From contig CAJTSY010000068.1 of assembly GCA_910578995.1 (NCBI GenBank), forward strand, positions 8,992 through 14,641: a stretch of DNA of 5,650 bases. Reading direction: 5' to 3'. Position numbers and translations under genes: made by a program. Each line of letters begins with the position of its first letter. The stretch's first letter is position 1. The DNA comes from an uncultured Acetatifactor sp. GTDB lineage: Bacteria; Bacillota; Clostridia; Lachnospirales; Lachnospiraceae. The notes beneath the pieces are model-generated. The model was given only the letters and a program-made list of their open reading frames with translations, was not told where the DNA came from and made no database searches. Of the stretch, positions 1 to 4,917 are shown one piece after another.

Positions 1-58
1 TTTTCCCCAGATTTTCCGCAGGCGATTAATCCGCGGACTTATCCGCATACTACAAATA

Positions 59-82
59 TTCCGGTGGTTTTCACCACCGGAA
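59..82 (-). terminator. Perfect 10-bp hairpin with GAAA loop, possible terminator
   Basis: Read on the minus strand, TTCCGGTGGT and ACCACCGGAA pair perfectly around a GAAA tetraloop. The sequence after the stem on that strand is TATTTG, a poor U-tract, so this may be a weak or back-up intrinsic terminator, or a transcript-end stabilising hairpin, for the padR-DUF4097 unit. It lies about 60 nt past the DUF4097 stop codon. The plus-strand side has no U-tract either. The hairpin is directly seen; the terminator function is inferred. Confidence 0.5.
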
Positions 83-122
83 CCTTGTTACACAAAACGT
101 ATCCTCTTTATGCAAAACTGCC

Positions 123-140
123 GGGGCACCTTTCTGCCCC
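123..140 (-). terminator. Stop-codon-adjacent GC hairpin after the DUF4097 gene
   Basis: On the minus strand GGGGCA and TGCCCC form a 6-bp stem with a six-base loop, starting directly after the TAG stop of the DUF4097 gene. A short T-run (TTTT) follows only five bases after the stem, so it is a non-canonical intrinsic terminator at best. Together with the stronger hairpin at 59-82 it probably marks the end of the padR transcript. Confidence 0.4.
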
Positions 141-1361
141 CTATGCCGGACTGCCCGAAATCCGGATGCTGCCGCTGCCTGAATTGGCCCTTACCTTACA
201 GGCGCTATTCCCGTAGGCATAAGTCCCACTTTTCACCTTCTGGTCATTCTCTCCGCCCCAGTTCAGATGAATGCTTCCGGAGCCGCTCCTGACCATGGCT
301 TCCATGCCTTTGGCGCCGTCCAGATCCAGCCTGATGCAGCCGCTCCCGGCGGACACGTCAACCTGCTCCGCGGCTCCCACCGCATGGACTTTGATATTTC
401 CGCTGCCCGCGGACAGACGATATTCCGCCGCCGCGGCATCCACCTTGATGTTCCCGCTGCCGGTGCCGCACTTCAGGTCGCGTCCTTTGACCATCTCCGC
501 CTTGATGTTCCCGCTGCCTGTCTCAAAACTCCCGGAAGTGAACTCCGTGTGGCTTGCCCTGATATTGCCGCTGCCGCTGTGGGCTTTCAGCCTGTCTGCC
601 ACCACTTCCTCCAGTGTCACATTGCCGCTGCCGCTGTTTCCTTCGAAGGCTTCCAGTTCCACACCGGTGACGCTGACATTGCCGCTGCCGCCCTTGGCTG
701 TCAGCTTCGGGATACCCTTGGGAATCCTGACAGTCAGCGTGATATTCTGTCCGCCGTCGCTGAAATTGCCGATATTTCCGTAGGATATGATCGTCCTTCC
801 AAACAGGGTCACCTTCACCAGCTTTTCCTCGCTGTCACCGTCCTCCCTGATACCCTTGCGCCGTTTCACACCCGCATAGAAGATGCCGTCCTCCTCGTAC
901 TGGTAATACTCATAATTCAGCTGGTTGCTGACGCCCTTTGCCTCATAATCCACATGGATCCTGTCATCCTCGGAACGGCTGACAATCACGCTGGCAGCCT
1001 TGCCTTCCAACACGACTCCTTTGTAATACGCAGAATAGGAAAAACTTTTCTTCAGATCCGCGTCTTTCACATTTACGCCGTCCTCTTCTCCCTGTTCCGT
1101 CCTATCCTGCCCGGCGCCTTCCGCCCTGCTGCCCGGCTCCAGCGGCCTCTGCGCAAACCCTTCGGGGAGGTCTTCTTCCGAAAGCTCCCGGATCATCTCC
1201 TCGATATTACCCAGCTCGTCGATGATCTCCTCCTCCGATTTTCCCTCATTCTCTCCCTCGGCAAAATGCTGCCTGTAATCCTCCAGGATTTCCTCCTGCA
1301 GCTCTTTTCCGAATTTCTCAAGCTTCTCCTGCAGCTTTGTCATATATTCCAGCTTCGTCAT
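141..1361 (-). CDS. HAAS (DUF1700-like) / DUF4097 family beta-helix protein
   Basis: The protein has 406 residues. Residues 1-67 are an acidic helical region (MTKLEYMTKLQEKLEKF...) typical of the HAAS/DUF1700 domain that accompanies PadR regulators. A low-complexity linker rich in Glu, Gly and Gln (about 68-100) follows. The rest matches DUF4097 architecture: from residue 225 a GSG-N/S/C-V/I motif recurs at 225, 244, 263, 282, 301, 319, 339, 360 and 395, mostly 18-21 residues apart, as expected for stacked rungs of a beta-solenoid. I see no signal peptide and no hydrophobic segment long enough to span a membrane, although many HAAS proteins have one, so a cytosolic location is inferred. The start at 1361 is supported by AGGAGGG eight bases upstream; this site overlaps the last codons of padR, and the two genes are 4 bp apart, suggesting translational coupling. 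M7 is an alternative start. Biochemical function is unknown; a role in a PadR-controlled envelope or stress response is only a guess from context. Confidence 0.88.
   Translation of the reverse strand: MTKLEYMTKLQEKLEKFGKELQEEILEDYRQHFAEGENEGKSEEEIIDELGNIEEMIRELSEEDLPEGFAQRPLEPGSRAEGAGQDRTEQGEEDGVNVKDADLKKSFSYSAYYKGVVLEGKAASVIVSRSEDDRIHVDYEAKGVSNQLNYEYYQYEEDGIFYAGVKRRKGIREDGDSEEKLVKVTLFGRTIISYGNIGNFSDGGQNITLTVRIPKGIPKLTAKGGSGNVSVTGVELEAFEGNSGSGNVTLEEVVADRLKAHSGSGNIRASHTEFTSGSFETGSGNIKAEMVKGRDLKCGTGSGNIKVDAAAAEYRLSAGSGNIKVHAVGAAEQVDVSAGSGCIRLDLDGAKGMEAMVRSGSGSIHLNWGGENDQKVKSGTYAYGNSACKVRANSGSGSIRISGSPA
165..689 (-). repeat. In-gene array of GSGN(I/V) rungs, about 57-bp period
   Basis: Nine copies of a codon block for GSG followed by N, S or C and then V or I occur in the 3' half of the DUF4097 gene. 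On the plus strand they show as recurring ccgctgcc words. Spacing in residues is 19, 19, 19, 19, 18, 20, 21 and 35. The bases between the motifs are diverged, so this is an old protein-level repeat rather than a recent DNA tandem repeat. The 35-residue last interval suggests a lost or degenerate rung. Confidence 0.8.
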
Positions 1362-1365
1362 GGCC

Positions 1366-1683
1366 TCATCCCTCCTGTTCCTGAATTAACTGGTTCACCG
1401 CGTCGGTAAACGCTTTCCACTCCTGCTTTACGGATGCCTGGTAGTCTTTTCCCTTTTCCGTCAGCTTGTAATATTTCCTCGCCGGACCCGATTCGGACTC
1501 CACCAGGTATGTGGTCACGTAATCGTCTTCTTTCAGCTTCCTCAAAATAGGATACAGGGTGCCGCTGGCGATGGACATTTCGCCGGAAATCCTCTCTGTC
1601 AGCTCATATCCATATTTGTCTCCCCACACAAGCTGGGACAGCACACAGAGCTCCAGTGCTCCCTTCTTAAATTGTGTATTCAT
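1366..1683 (-). CDS. PadR family transcriptional regulator
   Basis: The protein is 105 residues, a usual size for short PadR (PF03551) proteins. The N-terminal winged helix is clear: FKKGALELCVLSQL (5-18), YGYELTERIS (24-33), the recognition region GTLYPILRKLKEDDYV (41-56), and the wing with GPARKYYKLTEKG (66-78). A short C-terminal helix (80-105) would form the dimerisation arm. PadR proteins are normally dimeric repressors that bind palindromes at their own promoter. The start at 1683 is chosen because AGGAGG lies about seven bases upstream and the family normally begins at MNTQFKKGALEL; the frame stays open to 1848, but that extension is not PadR-like. It is the first gene of a two-gene unit with the HAAS-DUF4097 protein, and its promoter carries a palindrome between -35 and -10. 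The inducing signal cannot be read from the sequence. Confidence 0.93.
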   Translation of the reverse strand: MNTQFKKGALELCVLSQLVWGDKYGYELTERISGEMSIASGTLYPILRKLKEDDYVTTYLVESESGPARKYYKLTEKGKDYQASVKQEWKAFTDAVNQLIQEQEG

Positions 1684-1828
1684 GTATGGCCTCCTTCCTT
1701 TCTGCCTGGAAATCTCCCAATGAGTACCCATAACCGAGAACACCTGGCAGGCCTGTTCCGGAACAGCTCTCTGCACCGGAGTGTATTGGGGATTCCTTGT
1801 ATTTTGTATTGACTGGTTCATTGTATCA
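1684..1828 (-). other. padR 5' leader, about 145 nt
   Basis: This stretch lies between the predicted transcription start (near 1828) and the padR ATG. It is open in the padR frame but has no PadR homology, and the ribosome binding site (AAGGAGG) sits at its downstream end near 1691-1697. It contains the perfect palindrome CTGTTCCGGAACAG (1753-1766). It is long for a simple leader; whether it is regulatory is unknown. Confidence 0.45.
1753..1766. promoter_or_regulatory. Perfect 14-bp palindrome in the padR leader
   Basis: CTGTTCCGGAACAG reads identically on both strands. It lies about 60-75 nt downstream of the predicted padR transcription start, in the untranslated leader. As DNA it could be a roadblock operator for a dimeric regulator; as RNA it would form a 5-bp stem with a CCGG loop. 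It differs in sequence from the AT-rich palindrome at 1839-1852, so a different protein is likely if it is an operator. Only the symmetry is observed. Confidence 0.4.
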
Positions 1829-1834
1829 CGCGCT

Positions 1835-1863
1835 ATTATATATTGCAATATACTATTTAGAAA
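1835..1863 (-). promoter_or_regulatory. padR promoter
   Basis: On the minus strand a perfect -10 hexamer, TATAAT (plus positions 1835-1840), is preceded by a 17-bp spacer and a weak -35, TTTCTA (1858-1863, three of six consensus bases). The weak -35 and strong -10 suit a regulated promoter. Transcription would start near 1828, about 145 nt before the padR start codon. Confidence 0.6.
1839..1852. promoter_or_regulatory. Probable PadR operator, perfect 14-bp palindrome
   Basis: TATATTGCAATATA is a perfect inverted repeat located inside the spacer and overlapping the upstream edge of the -10 element. Imperfect symmetry continues outward (TAGTATATTG on one side, TATTATATATTG on the other). A dimer bound here would block RNA polymerase, which is the usual arrangement for PadR autoregulation. 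Binding by this particular PadR is inferred from position and symmetry. Confidence 0.6.
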
Positions 1864-1885
1864 TAAATATTAATATTTTCTAAAT
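1855..1885. repeat. AT-rich nested inverted repeats upstream of the padR promoter
   Basis: ATTTAGAAA (1855-1863) and TTTCTAAAT (1877-1885) form a 9-bp inverted repeat. Inside it AAATATTAATATTT (1865-1878) is another perfect 14-bp palindrome with a slightly different centre. The left arm contains the -35 element. This could be an additional operator half-site array or an UP-like AT-rich element. Confidence 0.45.
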
Positions 1886-1969
1886 TACTATGACTGTCCT
1901 ATAACTTGCATCCGTTCAAAACTCTTCCCTTACAACAATCCCCTTATCCCGCACCCGGCATTCCTGTAA

Positions 1970-2023
1970 CGGATTCCTATCATGTACACCGGCGACACTG
2001 GCTGGTACTGGCTCGATGCCAAC
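1970..2023 (+). pseudogene. Possible relic of a cell-wall-binding-repeat protein gene
   Basis: The plus strand encodes RIPIMYTGDTGWYWLDAN. The core MYTGDTGWYWLDA strongly recalls a motif (xPIMYTGETGWYWLD) that I remember from secreted choline/cell-wall-binding-type proteins of Lachnospiraceae. A stop codon lies just upstream and the resemblance ends after LDAN, so at most a fragment of about 18 codons is left. This rests on memory of the family and a short match, and may be chance. Confidence 0.25.
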
Positions 2024-2099
2024 AGCACACATATGGCATCTATATTATTGCTATGGTATCTGTGCAATGATTCTACGTATCGCATTGCCATCACAACAG

Positions 2100-2128
2100 A
2101 AAAACCGCCGCAGCCCACGCCACAGCGG
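2100..2128 (-). terminator. Intrinsic terminator closing the KDG block
   Basis: On the minus strand CCGCTG (plus 2123-2128) pairs with CGGCGG (2105-2110), including one G-U pair, around a 12-base loop, and is followed directly by TTTTT then CTGTT. This is a standard GC stem plus U-tract. It lies about 150 nt after the kdgK stop codon, so the kdgK transcript would have a long 3' tail, or would also include the small ORF at 2135-2227. Confidence 0.65.
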
Positions 2129-2134
2129 CTCTCC

Positions 2135-2227
2135 CTATTGTATACTCGTAAAAGCATTCATTGCCGTTTCCTGTTCTACATTACCGAAACGCTCGCTCAT
2201 TATACATTTACAAATCTCCTTAGCCAT
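2135..2227 (-). other. Unconfirmed 30-codon ORF just before the terminator
   Basis: An ATG-initiated frame of 30 residues (starting MAKEICKCIM, ending NAFTSIQ) stops six bases before the terminator stem. No Shine-Dalgarno precedes its ATG. An AAGGAG does lie inside it, eight bases before an out-of-frame ATG opening an 8-codon frame, and 15 bases before the in-frame ATG at 2200. I do not recognise the peptide. The tight placement before a terminator is the only positive sign; it could equally be 3' untranslated sequence. Confidence 0.18.
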
Positions 2228-2276
2228 AAGAAAGATAAGAAAGAATTCCGAACAGCCATTGCCGGCATCACCCCTG

Positions 2277-3308
2277 CTATCTCTGCACACGCCCGGAAGC
2301 GTCTCCCCCTGCCAGGGTCTCCACCTCTTTCCTGGATACCAGGTTGAAGTCGCCGGGAATGGTATGCTTCAGTGCGGAAGCAGCCACGCCGAATTCCAGG
2401 GCGGCCTTGAAATCCTTACCGTCCAGAAGCCCGCAGATCACGCCGCCTGCGAAGGAATCTCCCCCGCCCACACGATCCACGATGGGATGGATGCTGTACT
2501 CCTTGGAATGATAGAATTCTTTCGTATCCCTGGAGTAAATGCAGGCGGACCAGCCGTTGTCGGAAGCGGAATGGCTCACCCGCAGGGAGGAAACGCAGTA
2601 TTCGAAGTTGTAGTCTGCAACCATCTGCTCAAAGATGGATTTGTAGCCTGCCAGCTCCAGGTCTCCGCTGGTCACGTCCGTCTTACCGGGCTTGTAGCCC
2701 AGTACCAGCTCCGCATCCTCCTCGTTGCCGATGCACACATCCACGTACTGCATCAGATTCTTCATCACCTTCTGGGCTTTCTCGGAAGTCCAGAGCTTCT
2801 TGCGGAAATTCAGATCCACGGAGACCTTCACGCCATGCTTCCTGGCCGCCTTCAGGGCTTCCTCTGTCAGCTCTGCAGCCGCATCGGATACGGCGGGAGT
2901 GATTCCGGTAAAGTGGAACCAGTCGGCTCCCTGGAAGACAGCGTCGAAATCAAAATCCTTCACCGTGGCGGTAGAAATGGAGGAATGTGCCCTGTCATAA
3001 ACCACCTTGGAGGGCCTCATGGAAGAACCGCTTTCCAGGAAATAAATACCCAGGCGCTCACCGCATTTTGCGATGTGCCTTGTGCCCACATTATATTTCC
3101 GAAGAGCTGCCACTGCGCACTCGCCGATCTCATTGTCCGGCACCGCCGTCACAAACTCAGCGTCATGCCCGTAATTTGCCAGGGATACCGCCACATTGGC
3201 CTCTCCGCCGCCATAATTAATGTCAAATTCATCCGCCTGGATAAACTTCTCGGAATTGGGGGTGGACAGTCTCAGCATGATCTCCCCCATAGTAATTACC
3301 TTCGCCAT
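2277..3308 (-). CDS. kdgK: 2-dehydro-3-deoxygluconate kinase, PfkB/ribokinase family
   Basis: The 343-residue protein would phosphorylate KDG (2-keto-3-deoxygluconate) with ATP to KDPG in the cytosol, the step before KDPG aldolase. It has the PfkB fold markers: an N-terminal strand VITMGEIMLRL (4-14), the substrate-binding glycine turn NYGGGEANVA (31-40), DLNFRKKLW (165-173), and the C-terminal PfkB signature DRVGGGDSFAGG (278-289) with the catalytic base Asp284. Length is usual for the family. Sugar specificity is inferred from overall resemblance to KDG kinases and from the aldolase gene immediately upstream; another hexonate or fructose-type kinase activity cannot be excluded from sequence alone. 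The start at 3308 is preceded by AAAGGA nine bases away, a moderate ribosome binding site. It is the last gene of the isomerase-aldolase-kinase series, but 298 bp separate it from the aldolase gene. Confidence 0.9.
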   Translation of the reverse strand: MAKVITMGEIMLRLSTPNSEKFIQADEFDINYGGGEANVAVSLANYGHDAEFVTAVPDNEIGECAVAALRKYNVGTRHIAKCGERLGIYFLESGSSMRPSKVVYDRAHSSISTATVKDFDFDAVFQGADWFHFTGITPAVSDAAAELTEEALKAARKHGVKVSVDLNFRKKLWTSEKAQKVMKNLMQYVDVCIGNEEDAELVLGYKPGKTDVTSGDLELAGYKSIFEQMVADYNFEYCVSSLRVSHSASDNGWSACIYSRDTKEFYHSKEYSIHPIVDRVGGGDSFAGGVICGLLDGKDFKAALEFGVAASALKHTIPGDFNLVSRKEVETLAGGDASGRVQR

Positions 3309-3606
3309 TGTTTTAAATCCTTTCTTTTATCATTTTACCTTAAATCTGTAATATGCATATCCATTCAAGGCCAAGGTACTGCCTGAACCACTGCGGCCTT
3401 TTTGTTTACGATGCTCCTGCGTCTGTTACAGAACGGTTCCACTCTGTATCTTCCAGAACTTCCTCCGGCCAATTTTGTTGTCCTCCCAGATATTCCACCA
3501 CCCAATGGGATGCATACCTGCATCTGCCATCATGGTTCAGTGCGTCTTCCTAAATTCGCCATGCAGGATACGCCAAAGACCACAGACCGCCAGCCAATGC
3601 CCCTTC
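3309..3606. other. 298-bp gap between the aldolase and kinase genes
   Basis: The spacing is unusually long for adjacent genes of one pathway on one strand. Just before kdgK there is a perfect palindrome ATATGCATAT (3351-3360) and an AT-rich stretch with TAAAAT that could serve as a -10, though no matching -35 is visible. A small hairpin (GATGCA/TGCATC around a four-base loop) lies at 3509-3524. The minus strand is open in overlapping frames around 3420-3550; one gives a Trp-rich 35-codon ORF from an ATG, another a 47-codon stop-to-stop frame without ATG. None has a convincing ribosome binding site or homology I can name. Confidence 0.5.
3351..3360. promoter_or_regulatory. 10-bp palindrome upstream of kdgK
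   Basis: ATATGCATAT is perfectly symmetric and centred about 48 bp upstream of the kdgK start codon, in an AT-rich stretch where a promoter would be expected. It may be an operator; no regulator gene in the window obviously matches it. Confidence 0.25.
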
Positions 3607-4566
3607 CTATTTCTGCAGAAGATGCACCGCAAAACCGCCGATCTCCTCTTTCAGGTAGATGGCGTTAATGCTGCCGTCGGCACGCAGAATGGGCTCCTCG
3701 AATTCCACGCCCAGAACCGTGCTCATATAATTGATTGCCCGTTCAATATAATTCGTCCTGATGGCAATATGCCCGTGGGTGCCTCTTCCGTGGGCATTCA
3801 GTACTTCCACAATGGTACCCGCAAAACTGCCGCCGCTACCCACCTTCACCGGCAGGCCGAACAGAAATGCCAGACGGTTGACGGTCTTGTCCGCCTCTTC
3901 CTTGCTCTCGGAATTGATACCCACATGCACCAGTTCGAAGCCCAGCATGGTCTGGACCGCTTCCCTGGTAAGCTGCTCGATCTTGTCCCACTCGCCCGCA
4001 TTGATCAAATCTCCGGGAACCATCCAGGAACCGCCGCAGGCAATGATTTTGTTAAAATCAAGGTAAGATGTCAGGTTCTTGGCATTGATTCCGCCGGTGG
4101 GCATGAACTTCATGTTCACATAAGGCGCCGCCATGGCCTTGATCTTCGCCAGGCCGCCGGACTGCTCTGCCGGGAAGAATTTCACCACATCCAACCCCAG
4201 CTCAATGGCCTGTTCAATATCCGAAGGGCTGGAGGTACCGGGGGTGATGGGCACATTTTTGTCAATGCAATACTTCACGGTCCTGGGATTTAAACCCGGG
4301 CTGACGATGAATTTCGCTCCTGCCTCCACCGCCGCGTCCACCTGCTCCGCATTCAGCACCGTGCCTGCGCCTACGCACATATCAGGGAAGTTGGCGGTCA
4401 TGATCCGGATGGCTTCCGCCGCCGCGTCGGTGCGGAATGTTACCTCCGCGCAGGGCAGCCCGCCTGCGCACAGGGCCTTTGCCAGAGGAAGCGCGTCCTC
4501 CGCCCTGTCGATCTTCACCACAGGGACAATACCGATTTTTCTGATCTGCTCTAATACTGCGTTCAT
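3607..4566 (-). CDS. eda: KHG/KDPG aldolase fused to a C-terminal VOC-like domain
   Basis: The 319-residue protein has two parts. Residues 1-205 are a class I KHG/KDPG aldolase TIM barrel that cleaves KDPG to pyruvate and glyceraldehyde-3-phosphate: AEVTFRT (40-46) with catalytic Glu41 and Arg45, GAGTV (66-70), SPGLNP (89-94), VVKFFPAE (127-134) with the Schiff-base Lys129, and the phosphate-binding TGGIN (157-161). Classical Eda is about 205-215 residues, so about 110 residues are extra. Residues 211-319 look like a vicinal-oxygen-chelate (glyoxalase) fold: two beta-alpha-beta-beta-beta halves starting at HVGIN (214) and HIAIR (266), with candidate ligands His214, Glu254 and His266; the fourth position is His315 instead of the usual Glu. 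I recall similar long forms in Clostridia. Start 4566 is chosen because the family begins MNAVLEQI and GAGGG lies five bases upstream; the frame is open to 4719, but that part is basic and unlike any domain. It sits between the isomerase and kinase genes. Confidence 0.92.
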   Translation of the reverse strand: MNAVLEQIRKIGIVPVVKIDRAEDALPLAKALCAGGLPCAEVTFRTDAAAEAIRIMTANFPDMCVGAGTVLNAEQVDAAVEAGAKFIVSPGLNPRTVKYCIDKNVPITPGTSSPSDIEQAIELGLDVVKFFPAEQSGGLAKIKAMAAPYVNMKFMPTGGINAKNLTSYLDFNKIIACGGSWMVPGDLINAGEWDKIEQLTREAVQTMLGFELVHVGINSESKEEADKTVNRLAFLFGLPVKVGSGGSFAGTIVEVLNAHGRGTHGHIAIRTNYIERAINYMSTVLGVEFEEPILRADGSINAIYLKEEIGGFAVHLLQK

Positions 4567-4770
4567 TTTTCCCTCTTTTCTGCATGTCCTGCATGCCTTT
4601 TTTACGCGCAGCGATGCCCTGTCTGACCTTGTGTGAGCCTGCCCTGCGCGGCGTTCTATACTCACGGGCATTTTCCTTTGCTGTTTCCCGAATTGCAGAA
4701 ATGCCCATTTGTAATCCATTTATGCCTTTTATCCCATAATTGCCTTCCCATATCACGATAAAGCATGCCG

Positions 4771-4818
4771 GTACGCCCGTGGAATCTCCTCATATCACCG
4801 GACATCCCACGGGTGTAC
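4771..4818. promoter_or_regulatory. 12-bp inverted repeat upstream of the aldolase gene
   Basis: GTACGCCCGTGG (4771-4782) faces CCACGGGTGTAC (4807-4818) across a 24-base spacer. Eleven of twelve positions are complementary and the other is a G-U in plus-strand RNA (A-C in minus-strand RNA). No U-tract follows on either strand, so it is not a terminator. It could be a cruciform, an operator pair or a leader-RNA hairpin. The spacer contains one ATATCAC copy. Confidence 0.45.
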
Positions 4819-4853
4819 AGCCTGCCCTCTTCAACCCGCATTTATTCAGCGCC

Positions 4854-4881
4854 TGAAATATCATCACTCAAATAATATCAC
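4854..4881. repeat. Two-copy 14-bp imperfect tandem repeat after the isomerase gene
   Basis: Two adjacent 14-base units, TGAAATATCATCAC and TCAAATAATATCAC, match at 11 of 14 positions. On the minus strand both begin GTGAT. The second unit contains one of the three ATATCAC words in this gap. A pair of direct operator half-sites is possible. Confidence 0.35.
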
Positions 4882-4917
4882 CCATTTACAGCAGCCATCT
4901 GAAACACGCCGAAAATC

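Larger units (their letters stand above)
1886..2276. other. Largely non-coding gap between kdgK and the padR promoter
   Basis: This 391-bp stretch has no gene I can support firmly. It holds the terminator-like hairpin at 2100-2128, a 30-codon minus-strand ORF at 2135-2227 without a good ribosome binding site, and a short plus-strand peptide-coding stretch at 1970-2023 that resembles cell-wall-binding proteins. Longer open frames here (for example 1930-2157 on the minus strand and 1982-2347 on the plus strand) run through the hairpin or into kdgK and lack ribosome binding sites. Confidence 0.6.
4567..4917. other. 351-bp gap between the isomerase and aldolase genes
   Basis: No gene is supported here, although two minus-strand frames remain open through 4567-4756 and run into the aldolase gene. 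The stretch holds a 12-bp inverted repeat (4771-4782/4807-4818), a 14-bp imperfect tandem repeat (4854-4881), and three exact copies of ATATCAC (GTGATAT on the minus strand). I see no intrinsic terminator after the isomerase gene and no convincing promoter before the aldolase. The density of repeats suggests a regulatory leader or operator region. Confidence 0.5.

Noticed and set aside
1..58. TTATCCGCA and repeated GCGGA words as DnaA-box-like sites
   Set aside because: There is one near-match to the DnaA box and no cluster, AT-rich unwinding stretch or dnaA/dnaN gene, so an origin is not supported.
165..689. Repeating ccgctgcc words as a DNA satellite or CRISPR-like array
   Set aside because: They are in frame, encode the GSG rungs of the DUF4097 solenoid, and the intervening bases are diverged coding sequence.
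267..1409. Plus-strand 380-residue open frame opposite the DUF4097 gene
   Set aside because: It is the antisense of a repetitive GC-rich gene; no ribosome binding site or domain, and the minus strand shows clear HAAS and DUF4097 features with a coupled start.
1684..1848. N-terminal extension of PadR to an upstream ATG
   Set aside because: AGGAGG stands just before 1683, the extension has no PadR similarity, and its first codon overlaps the promoter spacer palindrome.
1930..2157. Minus-strand 75-residue open frame
   Set aside because: It runs through the terminator stem at 2100-2128, has no ribosome binding site, and its peptide is unlike any family I know.
2016..3386. Plus-strand 456-residue open frame opposite kdgK
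   Set aside because: It mirrors the KDG kinase gene and has no recognisable domain, while the minus strand carries the PfkB signature.
3475..4293. Plus-strand 272-residue open frame opposite the aldolase
   Set aside because: A shadow of the aldolase gene; the sense strand has all catalytic motifs.
4567..4719. N-terminal extension of the aldolase to an upstream ATG
   Set aside because: The extra 51 residues are basic and low in domain character, the family starts at MNAVLEQI, and a ribosome binding site precedes 4566.
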